Counted from the first letter of the stretch, positions 7,392 through 16,308 are shown. The stretch: DNA of 64,000 nt from Micromonospora lutea (GCF_016863535.1 NZ_BOPB01000025.1:124001-188000), one strand, 5' to 3'. The notes: generated by a model from the sequence alone, not told the origin. A program made the numbers and translations.

Positions 7392-9004
7392 GTGATCGAT
7401 CCCGGTGAGCTGCGCCGCGTCTCATCGTCGCCGCCAGCGGAACCGGTGATGGTCGAGGACGGACGGTAGATGTGGAAGCCCGGCGGTGCCAGCTCCGGCT
7501 CCTCGGGATCTCGGCCGCCCTGGACGGGTGCCGGGGACATGGGTGCGGCTTCGGCGGCGCGTTCCTCCTCGGCGCGCTTCTCTTCGGCCTGCTTCTCGGC
7601 GGTCAGTTCGTCGTCGGTCAGCGGCCGTCCACGCAGCCTCTCGGCTCGGAGTCGGCGGGCCATCACCAGGCCGCGGAGGGCGGCGAGCGCGCCGACAGCA
7701 GCGGCGACGGCGACGCCGATCCGGCCGTCGAAGGGTACGAGCCCCAGCCCGCCACCGGCGACGAAGGCGAGCATCAGCACGGTCTCGGAGTGGGCGAAGG
7801 AACTGGCCCGCAATCGTTCCGGGATGCGTTCCTGGATGGAGGCGTCCACGGCCAGTTTGGCGATGCCGCTCATCATGGCCGTGACCACGCAGAGCAGGGC
7901 GACCATCGGCAGCGAGAAATGCAGCACGGTGAGTACGGCCACCCCGGCGACGATCACCATGCCGCTGGACTGGAGGGCGGCCGGCCGGTGGATGTGCAAC
8001 CGGGTGCCGATCGCGGTGGCGAGGAACGTGCCGATGGCCAGCGCGCCGCCGACCAGGCCGAGTGCGCCCTCGTCGCCGAGGTCACGCCCGAACACCACGG
8101 TGGTCAGGTCGCCGGCCTTGATGGTGAAGGCCAGGAAGAGCAGGAGGAAACCGTAGACCGCGCGCAGCGTGGCCGCGCCGACCAACGTCGAGATCACCAA
8201 GCGTCCGGCGGGCCGGCCCCGGCCCAGCGGCCGGTCTCCGGTGGCGCGACGCAGCGCCCGAAGGGGGCGCGGTACCCGTTCCGGCGGCTCGGAGTCGGCC
8301 TTCGGCGGCAGCCGAAGAGAGATCACCATGCCGACCAGGAAGATCACCGACGCTACCCGCAACGGCCACTGCGGCCCGAACCAGAACGCGGCCAGACCGA
8401 TCGGGGCGACCAGTGCTCCCGCGACCGTGCCGTAGACGCTGGCCCGGGCACCGACCTGGGACAGGCCGAGCCCGTCCGGCAGCAACCGGGGTACGGCCGC
8501 GGAACGTGCCACTCCGTACGCCCGGGAGAGCGCCAGCACGCCGAAAGCCGCCGGATAGAGCCCGAAGCCGTGGATGTAGTCGGAGATCAGCCAGGCCAGG
8601 AACGCCCGACCGAGCATCGTCGTGGCGAGGGCGTACCGACGGCCGTGCCGGAAGTGGTCGAGCAGTGGCCCGACCACGGGAGCGAGCATGGCGAAGGGCA
8701 CCATGGTCACCAGCAGGTAGAGCGCGACCTTGCTCCGTGCCTCGCCGAGGGGCACGTTGAAGAAGATCGTCCCGGCCAGCCCGATGGCGATCAACGTGTC
8801 ACCGGCGCAGGAGACCGCGTGCAGGTCGAACAGCCGGACCATGCCGGTCTCCCCGCCGGCACCCCTTGCCCGGGCCCGGGCGGCGCTGCGGGTCACCCAG
8901 CGGCCGCTGGTCACGGAGCCACGCAGCATCAGCCGGGTGGCGCGGATGCCGGTGCCGACGGTCCGCCCGAGGAGGGACCGCTCAGAGCGGGAGAACAGCG
9001 GCAT
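7388..9004 (-). CDS. MFS transporter leading the mqnB-mqnD operon
   Basis: 538-residue major facilitator with about 12 membrane segments between residues 60 and 440 and a long charged C-terminal tail rich in Glu, Ala and Pro (KQAEEKRAEEERAAEAA region). The start at MPLFSRSERS is chosen over upstream in-frame ATGs at 9013 and 9046 because homology-like sequence begins here; 9013 is an alternative. The stop overlaps the mqnB start. Substrate unknown; placement ahead of two menaquinone genes invites a link to a pathway intermediate or purine by-product, which is inference only. Confidence 0.85.
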   Translation of the reverse strand: MPLFSRSERSLLGRTVGTGIRATRLMLRGSVTSGRWVTRSAARARARGAGGETGMVRLFDLHAVSCAGDTLIAIGLAGTIFFNVPLGEARSKVALYLLVTMVPFAMLAPVVGPLLDHFRHGRRYALATTMLGRAFLAWLISDYIHGFGLYPAAFGVLALSRAYGVARSAAVPRLLPDGLGLSQVGARASVYGTVAGALVAPIGLAAFWFGPQWPLRVASVIFLVGMVISLRLPPKADSEPPERVPRPLRALRRATGDRPLGRGRPAGRLVISTLVGAATLRAVYGFLLLFLAFTIKAGDLTTVVFGRDLGDEGALGLVGGALAIGTFLATAIGTRLHIHRPAALQSSGMVIVAGVAVLTVLHFSLPMVALLCVVTAMMSGIAKLAVDASIQERIPERLRASSFAHSETVLMLAFVAGGGLGLVPFDGRIGVAVAAAVGALAALRGLVMARRLRAERLRGRPLTDDELTAEKQAEEKRAEEERAAEAAPMSPAPVQGGRDPEEPELAPPGFHIYRPSSTITGSAGGDDETRRSSPGSIT

Positions 9005-9109
9005 GGCACCCATCCTGACCCATCGGCCCGAGCGATGCTGCGCCACCGGCGGAGAACACCTCTGGGGAGTGCCTCACAGTCTGCCCATCCGATGGGGAAC
9101 AATGGTCGG

Positions 9110-9928
9110 GTGACCAGGCCCGTCTCCGCCCGTGCCGCTCGCCTTGACCAGGTCTGCGCCGCCGCCGTCGAGGTGGCTCGCGCCGGCATCACCGAGGTGG
9201 GCCCCGACGACGTCGGCGACCACCTTCAGGTTGTCGCCGAGGGCGACCGACTCGTGACCCACTACTTCGAGTGCCGGCTGGCCGGTTACCGCGGTTGGCG
9301 GTGGGCGGTCACCGTGACCCGGGTACCACGCAGTCGTACGGTGACGATCTGCGAGACCGTCCTGCTGCCCGGGCCGGACGCGTTGCTCGCGCCCGGCTGG
9401 CTGCCCTGGCAGGAGCGACTGAAGCCCGGCGACCTGGGCCCCGGCGACCTGCTGCCGACCCCGTCGGACGACGAGCGACTCCAACCCGGCTACCTCCTGT
9501 CCGACGACCCGGCGGTCGAGGAGACGGCCTGGGAGTTGGGGCTGGGGCGGTCCCGGGTGATGTCGCGGGAGGGACGCATCGAGACCGCTCAGCGGTGGTA
9601 CGACGGCGATCACGGCCCCTCGGCGCCGATCTCCGCTTCCGCGCCCGCCGCCGCCCGCTGCGGCACCTGCGGTTTCTACCTGCCACTCGCCGGCAATCTG
9701 CGGCAGTGCTTCGGCGTCTGCGGCAACTTCTACGCTCCCGACGACGGCCGGGTGGTCAGCGCCGACCATGGCTGCGGTGCCCACTCGGAGACGTTGGTCG
9801 AGGCCGACACGGCGGTCGACGAGATGCCCACGGTCTACGACGACAGCGCGGTGGAGCCGATGGCGGTCAGTCGGGCGTCCGGGTCCGTCGAGAGCGGCGA
9901 GCCAGCGGAGCCGTACGGGCACTCCTGA
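9110..9928 (+). CDS. DUF3027 protein with Cys-rich C-terminal block
   Basis: 272 residues matching the actinobacterial DUF3027 family in its conserved N-terminal half (LVTHYFECRLAGYRGWRW, TVTICETVLLPG, LPWQERLKPGDLGPGDLLPT). Residues about 184-226 hold a cluster CGTCGFYLP, RQCFGVCGN and HGCGAHSE that could bind a metal such as zinc. Function is unknown. GTG at 9110 is used because AACAAT lies six bases upstream, as in leaderless genes; an in-frame ATG at 9092 is possible. Divergent from the MFS gene. Confidence 0.85.
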   Translation: MTRPVSARAARLDQVCAAAVEVARAGITEVGPDDVGDHLQVVAEGDRLVTHYFECRLAGYRGWRWAVTVTRVPRSRTVTICETVLLPGPDALLAPGWLPWQERLKPGDLGPGDLLPTPSDDERLQPGYLLSDDPAVEETAWELGLGRSRVMSREGRIETAQRWYDGDHGPSAPISASAPAAARCGTCGFYLPLAGNLRQCFGVCGNFYAPDDGRVVSADHGCGAHSETLVEADTAVDEMPTVYDDSAVEPMAVSRASGSVESGEPAEPYGHS

Positions 9929-9935
9929 CCGTGCC

Positions 9936-9959
9936 GCCGCCGGCGACTCAGCCGGCGGC
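9936..9959. terminator. Hairpin between convergent DUF3027 and DUF2530 genes
   Basis: Perfect 9-bp arms GCCGCCGGC and GCCGGCGGC with the loop GACTCA. It lies eight bases after the DUF3027 stop and overlaps the last codons of the convergent DUF2530 gene, so it may end transcription in both directions. Confidence 0.5.
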
Positions 9960-10190
9960 GCGGCGACGGCGGCGATTGGCGTCGTGCCGCATCATCACCG
10001 CCAGACCGGGGAAACCCCACAGGAATCCGGCCAGGCAGACCCAGAGCCAGTTCTCGTGACCGCTGGCGACCAGCCGGTCGCGGAAGAGCAGCAGCACCAA
10101 CCCGGCGACGGCCCAGGCCGCCATCCCGGCGAGTGCGAACGGCACCATCGGCGGGTCCAGCGGCTCGGGACGGGGTGGTGGGGTGGACAC
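9948..10190 (-). CDS. DUF2530 small membrane protein
   Basis: 80 residues: Pro-rich N-terminus (STPPPRPEPLDPPMVPFALAG), two hydrophobic helices (about 15-35 and 46-62) and a basic NRRRRR tail. This pattern and the PPLDP-type motif fit the actinobacterial DUF2530 family of unknown function. GTG start is preceded by TACCCT and exactly six bases, with no ribosome binding site, so translation is probably leaderless. Confidence 0.8.
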   Translation of the reverse strand: MSTPPPRPEPLDPPMVPFALAGMAAWAVAGLVLLLFRDRLVASGHENWLWVCLAGFLWGFPGLAVMMRHDANRRRRRAAG

Positions 10191-10196
10191 CCGACC

Positions 10197-10202
10197 AGGG
10201 TA
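10197..10202 (-). promoter_or_regulatory. -10-like TACCCT, leaderless DUF2530 gene
   Basis: TACCCT on the minus strand lies six bases before the GTG at 10190, matching TANNNT placement for a transcript starting at the start codon. Confidence 0.45.
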
Positions 10203-10279
10203 CGTGACCCCGTTTTCCGGCGGGCCCGTCATCTGCGACGATGCGCGCGACAACCCGATGATCCGCTGTGAGGTCCCTG

Positions 10280-11758
10280 ATGGCAGTAGCGCCGCCCGAC
10301 AACGGCACCCCACCCGGTTCCGGCCAGCCGACCAACGGCTTCGACCGGTACTTCGAGATCACCGCCCGCGGCTCGACGCTCACTCGCGAGGTGCGCGGCG
10401 GCCTGGCCACCTTCTTCACGATGGCGTACATCGTGGTGCTCAACCCGCTCATCCTCGGCAGCGCCGTCGACGGTGCCGGGAACACCCTGCCTATTCCCGC
10501 GATCGCGGCGGCCACCGCCCTGGTCGCGGGTCTGATGACCATCCTGATGGGCGTGGTCGGCCGCTTTCCGCTGGCGGTCGCCGCCGGCCTCGGGGTCAAC
10601 GCCCTGGTGGCGTACGAGGTCGCGCCCGAGATGACCTGGGCCGACGCGATGGGCCTGGTGGTGATCGAAGGTCTGATCATCGCGGTGCTGGTGCTGACCG
10701 GGCTGCGTACCGCCGTGTTCCGCTCGGTACCGACCCAGATGAAGACGGCGATCGGCGTCGGTATCGGCCTGTTCCTCACCATCATCGGTCTGGTGGACGC
10801 CGGGTTTGTCCGGCGGATTCCGGACGAGGCGAACACCACCGTCCCGGTCGGCCTGGGCATCGGCGGCAAACTCGTCAGCTGGCCGATGCTGGTCTTCGTG
10901 GTGGGTCTGCTGGTGACCCTGGTGCTGGTGGTACGCCGGGTGAAGGGCGCCATCCTGATCGGCATTCTTGCCTCCACGGCGTTGGCCATGGTGGTGGAGG
11001 CGTTGGGCAACATCGGCCCGTCCTTCGTCGACGGGGTGCCGAACCCGAAGGGCTGGTCGCTGAACGTTCCGACGCTGCCGAGCAACCCGATCGACGTTCC
11101 GGACCTGTCCCTGCTCGGGAAGTTCAACGTGCTGGGCTCGTGGGAGCGGGCCGGTTGGCTGGTCGTGCTGATGTTCATCTTCACCCTGCTCATCACCGAC
11201 TTCTTCGACACGATGGGCACGATGGTGGCCGTCGGTCAGGAAGGCGGCATGCTCGACGAGGAGGGCACTCCGCCGCGTGCCAAGGAGATCCTGCTGGTCG
11301 ACTCGATCGCGGCGGCCAGCGGTGGTGCGGCCAGCGTCTCCAGCAACACCTCGTACATCGAGAGCGCGGCCGGTGTCGCGGAGGGTGCCCGGACCGGGCT
11401 GGCCAACCTGGTCACCGGCGCGCTCTTTCTGCTGGCCATGTTCCTGGCGCCGTTGGTGGTGGTCGTACCGTTCGAGGCGGCGTCCGTCGCACTGGTGGTG
11501 GTCGGCTTCCTGATGATGACGGCGGTGCGGACGATCGACTGGTCCGACTACGAGATCGCCATTCCGGCCTTCCTCACCATCGTGTTGATGCCGTTCACCT
11601 ACTCGATCTCCAACGGGATCGGGGCGGGCCTGATCGTCTACGTGGTGATCAAGCTGGCCAAGGGCAAGTCCCGGGAGATTCACCCGTTGCTGTACGCGGT
11701 GGCGGCGCTCTTCGTGGTGTACTTCCTGCGCGGTCCGATCGAGGCGCTGCTCTCCTGA
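10280..11758 (+). CDS. NCS2-family purine permease (AzgA-like)
   Basis: 492-residue polytopic permease. The opening block (FDRYFEITARGSTLTREVRG then GLATFFTMAYIVVLNP) and the later TDFFDTMGTMVAVGQEGG and SSNTSYIESAAGVAEGARTG motifs are typical of the AzgA-like branch that imports hypoxanthine, guanine or adenine with protons. About 12-14 membrane segments. ATG at 10280 follows GAGGT by six bases; a GTG four codons upstream is less likely. A strong hairpin follows the stop. A hypoxanthine permease near mqnB, whose reaction releases hypoxanthine, is noted but not evidence of a link. Confidence 0.9.
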   Translation: MAVAPPDNGTPPGSGQPTNGFDRYFEITARGSTLTREVRGGLATFFTMAYIVVLNPLILGSAVDGAGNTLPIPAIAAATALVAGLMTILMGVVGRFPLAVAAGLGVNALVAYEVAPEMTWADAMGLVVIEGLIIAVLVLTGLRTAVFRSVPTQMKTAIGVGIGLFLTIIGLVDAGFVRRIPDEANTTVPVGLGIGGKLVSWPMLVFVVGLLVTLVLVVRRVKGAILIGILASTALAMVVEALGNIGPSFVDGVPNPKGWSLNVPTLPSNPIDVPDLSLLGKFNVLGSWERAGWLVVLMFIFTLLITDFFDTMGTMVAVGQEGGMLDEEGTPPRAKEILLVDSIAAASGGAASVSSNTSYIESAAGVAEGARTGLANLVTGALFLLAMFLAPLVVVVPFEAASVALVVVGFLMMTAVRTIDWSDYEIAIPAFLTIVLMPFTYSISNGIGAGLIVYVVIKLAKGKSREIHPLLYAVAALFVVYFLRGPIEALLS

Positions 11759-11764
11759 CTGTCA

Positions 11765-11799
11765 CCGGGCCGGGCGTGTGATCCACGCGCCCGGCCCGG
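11765..11799 (+). terminator. Terminator after NCS2 permease
   Basis: 16-bp arms (CCGGGCCGGGCGTGTG against CACGCGCCCGGCCCGG, one mismatch) around a three-base loop, starting six bases after the stop codon. No U-run follows, as is usual in GC-rich actinobacteria. Confidence 0.6.
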
Positions 11800-11856
11800 A
11801 GCAGGGAAGACGCCAAGGTGAGCATGGTCATATCAGCTGCCAATCCGGCAGTTCCT

Positions 11857-11871
11857 TAGTTAGGCTAACTA
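11857..11871 (+). promoter_or_regulatory. MarR-gene operator overlapping its -10
   Basis: TAGTTAG, a central G, then CTAACTA form a perfect 15-bp palindrome two bases before the GTG at 11874. TAGGCT inside it (11861-11866) is a TANNNT hexamer seven bases before the start, so a bound repressor would cover the -10 of a leaderless transcript. Autoregulation by the MarR protein is inference. The core resembles iron-box (IdeR) half sites but lacks one base per arm. Confidence 0.6.
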
Positions 11872-11873
11872 TC

Positions 11874-12323
11874 GTGACGGAGCGGACGGTGACGGCTCAG
11901 AGCATGCCACCGGCGCAGCTGGCCCTTCAGCTGCGTGATGCGATAACCCGGTTGAACCGACGGGTCCGCCAGGCCCGGCCGGTTGGTGACCTCACGGTCA
12001 CCCAACTGTCCGCGCTCACCAGCCTTCGGCTGGCGGGCGCGCTGACGCCGCGGGAACTCGCTGACGTCGAACGGGTGCAGCCACCGACGATGACGAAGAT
12101 CGTCGCGAAGCTGGAGGAGCGCGGCCTCGTGCAGCGCACCCCGCACCCGACCGACGGTCGGCAGGTCATCCTCGCGACGACTGAGGGAGGCCAGGCCGTG
12201 CTCGACCAGTTGGAACGGGTTCGGGACGGTTGGCTGGCCCGCCGGCTGACCGAGTTGAGTGACACCGACCGGGAGACGCTGCACCGAGCTGCGGAGATCC
12301 TGCAACGAATCTCCCACGCCTGA
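11874..12323 (+). CDS. MarR-family transcriptional regulator
   Basis: 149 residues with a winged helix-turn-helix: recognition region LTPRELADVERVQPPTMTKI (about 56-75), wing VQRTPHPTDGRQVILATTEGG and terminal dimerisation helices. GTG start is leaderless-type. It lies 81 bp before a same-strand MFS exporter, a common pairing in which a MarR repressor controls the pump and responds to its substrate. The palindrome at the start codon supports autoregulation. Confidence 0.92.
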   Translation: MTERTVTAQSMPPAQLALQLRDAITRLNRRVRQARPVGDLTVTQLSALTSLRLAGALTPRELADVERVQPPTMTKIVAKLEERGLVQRTPHPTDGRQVILATTEGGQAVLDQLERVRDGWLARRLTELSDTDRETLHRAAEILQRISHA

Positions 12324-12404
12324 CGCCGCGCACACCTGGTGTGCGACCCGCGCCGTGCCGTCCGTCGTTGACGACGCGTACGACCGCGAGGAGGCGCACC
12401 GAGA

Positions 12405-13682
12405 GTGCAGGCAAGGCTGAGCACGATGTTCCAGTCGTTACAGGTCCGCAACTACCGGCTCTTCGCATTCGGGCAACTGGTCAAGCTGATCGGTGTCTGG
12501 ATGATGTTCATCGCCCAGGACTGGCTGGTCCTCGAGCTTTCCGGCGACTCGGCCACCGCCCTCGGTGTGGTCGTCGCTCTCCAGTTCACCCCCGTGCTGC
12601 TGCTCACGCTGCTCTCCGGCCGCCTCGCCGACCGGTACGACAAGCGGATGCTTCTCTTCGTCGCCAACGCGTTCTGGACCGTGCTGTCGCTGGCGATGAG
12701 CGTGCTGGTGCTCACCGGGCTGGTCCAGCTCTGGCACGTCTTCGTCTTCGCCGCCCTGCTCGGCGTGGCCAACGCGGTGGAGACCCCGGTGCGGCAGGCG
12801 TTCGTCTCCGAACTGGTCGGCATGTCCCTGCTGCCCAATGCGCTCTCGCTCAACGCGGCCGTGTTCAACTCGGCCCGGATCGTCGGCCCGGCCGTGGCCG
12901 GCCTGGCCATTGCCCTCTTCGACGTCGGTCCGGTCTTCCTCTTCACCGCGCTCAGCTCGATCGCGCCACTGGTCACGGTGATTCGGATGCGTCCGGCCGA
13001 ACTGCATCGGGAACCGCTGCCACCTCGGGACGAGCGGGCCGCCGCGACCGTGCTCGACGGGCTGCGCTACGTCGGCCGCCGACCCGACCTGCTGCTCCCG
13101 ATGGTGGTGATGTCGGTGATCGGGATGTCGCTGTTCAACTTCCAGTTGACGCTCGCGGCCCTGGCGAAGACCGTCTTCCACACCGGGGCGGCCTCGTTCG
13201 GTCTGTTCAGCACGACGCTGGCCGCCGGTGCGCTGGTCGGCGCGTTGGCCGGCACCGGGCGGCGTAGCCGTCCCTCGGTCTGGCTGGTGCTGGGCGCCGC
13301 GATCGGCTGCGCCACCTTCGGCACGCTCGTCGGGCTCGCACCGGAGTACTGGATGGTGGTCGCCCTGCTGCCGCTGACCGGTTTCTTCATGGTCTACTTC
13401 GCCCAGGCGGCCAACCAGCGGGTGCAACTCGGTACCGACGCTGCGTTCCGTGGGCGGGTGATGGCGCTGTGGGTGCTGGTCTTCCTGGGTACCAATCCGG
13501 TCGGCGCTCCGATCATCGGCTGGGTCGCGGAGACCTTCGGCGCCGGTGCGAGCATCTGGGCCGGCGGGCTGCTCTCGCTCACCACCGCGCTGCTCGCGTT
13601 GGCCTGGCAGCTGCGTCGGGCCGGGGCCCGGCTGCGGTTCCGGATCCTGCCCCTGCCCCGCTTCTACGTCACCGAGGTGTGA
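12405..13682 (+). CDS. MFS exporter (EntS/MFS_3-like)
   Basis: 425 residues, about 12 membrane segments. It opens with MFQSLQVRNYRLFAFGQLVK and has the GRLADRYDKRMLL loop-2 motif and VETPVRQAFVSELVG, typical of the MFS_3/EntS group of exporters. GTG start with GAGGAGG about ten bases upstream. Follows the MarR gene and is probably controlled by it. The exported compound cannot be inferred. Confidence 0.9.
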   Translation: MQARLSTMFQSLQVRNYRLFAFGQLVKLIGVWMMFIAQDWLVLELSGDSATALGVVVALQFTPVLLLTLLSGRLADRYDKRMLLFVANAFWTVLSLAMSVLVLTGLVQLWHVFVFAALLGVANAVETPVRQAFVSELVGMSLLPNALSLNAAVFNSARIVGPAVAGLAIALFDVGPVFLFTALSSIAPLVTVIRMRPAELHREPLPPRDERAAATVLDGLRYVGRRPDLLLPMVVMSVIGMSLFNFQLTLAALAKTVFHTGAASFGLFSTTLAAGALVGALAGTGRRSRPSVWLVLGAAIGCATFGTLVGLAPEYWMVVALLPLTGFFMVYFAQAANQRVQLGTDAAFRGRVMALWVLVFLGTNPVGAPIIGWVAETFGAGASIWAGGLLSLTTALLALAWQLRRAGARLRFRILPLPRFYVTEV

Positions 13683-13774
13683 CCGTGCCGGTGATGGGCG
13701 GCTGGTAGCTCGCCTCACACCTCGGCAGGACCGGCCGGAATCGAAAATCGGTTACGTCACGTTCCGCTGCGACA

Positions 13775-13780
13775 TAACTT
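13775..13780 (+). promoter_or_regulatory. -10-like TAACTT, leaderless gene at 13787
   Basis: TAACTT lies exactly six bases before the GTG at 13787 in a locally AT-richer patch. A weak -35 (TTACGT, 13752-13757) sits 17 bases upstream. Confidence 0.45.
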
Positions 13781-13786
13781 CGGTGA

Positions 13787-14293
13787 GTGGAGGTCCTACG
13801 CTTACTGCTCCTCGCTGTGGCGCTGGCGGCCGTGGTTCTCGTGCCGGTGCTGATCACGTTGGTCATCTGCACCGACGAGATTGTCGATCGGATGACCGGC
13901 GGATACGGCGAGCGGCGGCAGCGGCGCCGGGAACGACGCCTGATCGCCCGGCTGAACGAGGCCGCCGACGCGGTCGCGGTCGCCGAACAGATCGACCTCG
14001 ACGCGCTCGACCGGGTGGACCGCCGGCCACTGGAGCAGATCGCCGCCGACCTGCGGTTCCTGCGCCGGGGCCGGGCCGGCGGCACCAGACCGGCGGTGTG
14101 GCACAACGGTGTGCTCGACGCGTACGACGACCGACTCCGCCTGGCCTGCCGGGCGCTGGGCGTCAGCGAACATCTCGCCGAGGTGACCGGCCTCGACCGG
14201 CAGATCGAACGGGTACGGGTCGAGGCCGAACTGGACGCGGCCGGCCTACGACTGCCGGCCGCCCGCCCCGAGCAACCCGAACGCAACCGTTGA
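13787..14293 (+). CDS. Single-pass membrane protein, unknown function
   Basis: 168 residues: one N-terminal membrane helix (about 4-27, LLLLAVALAAVVLVPVLITL), then a very basic patch (RRQRRRERR, about 44-52) and a long charged helical cytoplasmic region likely to form a coiled coil. Contains WHNGVLDAYDDRL, a block I associate with similar small actinobacterial proteins without known function. Lies 17 bp before thpR on the same strand. Confidence 0.7.
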   Translation: MEVLRLLLLAVALAAVVLVPVLITLVICTDEIVDRMTGGYGERRQRRRERRLIARLNEAADAVAVAEQIDLDALDRVDRRPLEQIAADLRFLRRGRAGGTRPAVWHNGVLDAYDDRLRLACRALGVSEHLAEVTGLDRQIERVRVEAELDAAGLRLPAARPEQPERNR

Positions 14294-14310
14294 CTGCCAC
14301 TCTGTGACAG

Positions 14311-14898
14311 GTGCGACTCTTCACCGCGATCTACCCGCCGGCCGAAGCCATCACTCACCTGACCGCGCGGGTGGCCGGGTTACGCCTGGCGGCGGCTTCG
14401 GCCGCCGGCACGAACGTGCGGCTGATCGACCCCACCCAAGCCCATCTCACGCTGGCCTTTGTCGGCGAGGTCGACGCCGCGCGGCTGGCCGACGTGCGGC
14501 AGGCCCTCCGGCTCGCCGTCGACGATGCGCGCGACCGTGCAGAGGCGGGCGGCGGTCCGCCGGTACTGCGGCTGGGCGGCGGCGGCCGGTTCGGCTGGGG
14601 CCGCAGCACGGTGCTCTGGGCCGACGTACGCGGTGACGTGTCCCGCCTGGCGTTGCTGGCCAGCGCCGTACGTGCCGGACTGACCAGGGCCGGGTTGCCG
14701 AGCGACGACAAGCCCTTCCGACCGCACCTCACCATTGCCCGCCCTGGTGACCGGATGCCGCACGCCGACATCGAGGCGGACCTGGCCACCCTCGACAGCT
14801 ACCTCGGGCCGCCATGGCGGCCCGAGGAACTGGTGCTGGTGGAGAGCCGCCCCGGACCACCGTCGCGTCATCACCGGCTCACCGCCTGGCCACTCTGA
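14311..14898 (+). CDS. thpR: RNA 2',3'-cyclic phosphodiesterase ThpR
   Basis: 195-residue 2H phosphoesterase with both catalytic HxTx motifs: HLTL at His45 and HLTI at His139, within AHLTLAFVGEV and FRPHLTIARPG. The N-terminus MRLFTAIYPP is typical. Opens 2',3'-cyclic phosphates on RNA ends; formerly called 2'-5' RNA ligase. GTG start, no clear ribosome binding site, 17 bp after the preceding gene, so probably co-transcribed with it. Convergent with sepH. Confidence 0.92.
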   Translation: MRLFTAIYPPAEAITHLTARVAGLRLAAASAAGTNVRLIDPTQAHLTLAFVGEVDAARLADVRQALRLAVDDARDRAEAGGGPPVLRLGGGGRFGWGRSTVLWADVRGDVSRLALLASAVRAGLTRAGLPSDDKPFRPHLTIARPGDRMPHADIEADLATLDSYLGPPWRPEELVLVESRPGPPSRHHRLTAWPL

Positions 14899-14928
14899 GG
14901 CCCGAGGGCCGACCGCGGGGCTCGCGGG

Positions 14929-16011
14929 TCAGGATGACTCGCGAGCCGCCGGGCCGCTGCCGAAGAGGACGTCGTCCCAGCTGGGAAGCCGCTTGCGCGG
15001 CTTGCCGCCGGCCTCGCTGGACTCGGTGGCACCACCGGTCGGCGCGTTCGTCCGGCGGGGTCGCAGCACCGCCAGCGAGGGCACGGCCGGGACCTCCTTG
15101 GGCGCGTCCGCGTCGTCGTCGAAAGCCGATCCCTGACCGCCCCCGAGCAGCGCCGCAGCGCCCCCGGTGACCGCCCGTTGGCGCTGCGCGTCCGGACCAC
15201 CGGCGAGCGCGGCCGGCGAGCGCGGTTCGAGACCACGACCCGAGGTCGAGCCGAGCGGTCGGTCGAGGGAGGCGAGCAGGGCGTCGCGGCCGGCTCGAAT
15301 CGGATCACGACCCGAGCGGCCCGGATCGGCGGGCGACGGCAGACCGTGCCCACCCCGACTCGGCTCGCCACGCGACGGGCCGGGCAGGGCGTGGCCGCCC
15401 CGCTCCGGTGCCGGTTCCTGACCGAGGATCGGTGTCGGGCGTTCGGCGCAGAGATACTGCGCCATGTCGTCGTGCGGGGTGACCGACTGCCGGGTCTTGT
15501 CCAGATCCCAGGCCGCCTGAGCGGTGGCCTTGCCAGACGGCCAGGTGGCGACGATCCGCCAGGTGCCGTCGTCGCGACGCCACGCGTCCCAGGAGATCTT
15601 CTCGGTGTCGATCCCGTGCTGCGCGAGCCGACCGTTGACGACCTCGGCCAGCGGCGTCGGCTTCTCGGCGCCCTTGAGTCGGCTGCGCCGGGCGTGCTGG
15701 GCGAGCATCGCGCGCTCCTGGAGCACCGGCCCGGCGTAGCGGAGCACCCGATCGACCGGGACACCGGCGATCCGGGCAACGTCCTCGGCGGACTCTCCGG
15801 AACGGATCCGAGCCTGAATGTCCCGAGGGGACAGGGAGGGCACCGGGTCGGCGGTGGCCGCGGCCACCGCGAGCGTGGGCGTACCCGGCTCGGCGTGCAG
15901 CGCTCCGGCGACCCGCTCATCCAACGGCAGGGCGAGCAGTCGCCCGACCTCGTCGGCGAGCACCAGGGCCTGGCCGTCCTCGGAGAGGGCGACGAAGCGT
16001 ACTGGGCGCAT
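14929..16011 (-). CDS. sepH: Septation protein SepH (DUF3071)
   Basis: 360 residues. N-terminal DUF3071 region starts MRPVRFVALSEDGQALVLAD and includes a helix-turn-helix-like segment (LSPRDIQARIRSGESAEDVARIAGVP) and the conserved WRRDDGTWRIVATWPSGKA. The C-terminal half is low-complexity, rich in Gly, Pro and Arg, ending with the conserved PSWDDVLFG motif. SepH binds FtsZ and promotes Z-ring assembly in actinobacteria. ATG is preceded by GGAGG at seven bases. Followed by the convergent thpR and preceded by serC, a conserved actinobacterial order. Confidence 0.9.
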   Translation of the reverse strand: MRPVRFVALSEDGQALVLADEVGRLLALPLDERVAGALHAEPGTPTLAVAAATADPVPSLSPRDIQARIRSGESAEDVARIAGVPVDRVLRYAGPVLQERAMLAQHARRSRLKGAEKPTPLAEVVNGRLAQHGIDTEKISWDAWRRDDGTWRIVATWPSGKATAQAAWDLDKTRQSVTPHDDMAQYLCAERPTPILGQEPAPERGGHALPGPSRGEPSRGGHGLPSPADPGRSGRDPIRAGRDALLASLDRPLGSTSGRGLEPRSPAALAGGPDAQRQRAVTGGAAALLGGGQGSAFDDDADAPKEVPAVPSLAVLRPRRTNAPTGGATESSEAGGKPRKRLPSWDDVLFGSGPAARESS

Positions 16012-16255
16012 CGCGTTGCCTCCGTCCCGCTTCGCTGGCCGTACGCCACGAGCCGGCCACCCGGGGCGTTGAGCTCCACGGTACGCCCATCCGTCCCCCG
16101 GTGGGAGACGCCACGCCCGGGTAAGCGTCGGATCCGCCTGCTCCGCCGCTGTGTGACGGGTCAGCTGTCGCAGGCGGACAGTGGCCTGCGCACGGGCCGA
16201 AGCGGTGCGGCCACCCGGTCGCCGGAGTCGATCCACCACCGACGCCGGTACGGTG

Positions 16256-16288
16256 CGGGCCCGGCACCCGATCGGGGTGCCGGGCCCG
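16256..16288 (-). terminator. Terminator after serC
   Basis: Perfect 14-bp stem (CGGGCCCGGCACCC with GGGTGCCGGGCCCG) and a five-base loop, 20 bp downstream of the serC stop on the minus strand. Confidence 0.65.
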
Positions 16289-16308
16289 TGGGCGCGACCG
16301 TCGGGGTG

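Noticed and set aside
7472-9109. Long N-terminal extension of the DUF3027 gene
   Set aside because: The added region is antisense to the MFS gene and has shadow composition; the DUF3027 sequence starts near 9110.
11857-11871. IdeR/DtxR iron box
   Set aside because: The 15-bp palindrome lacks one base per arm compared with the 19-bp consensus; MarR autoregulation explains it better, though a test is suggested.
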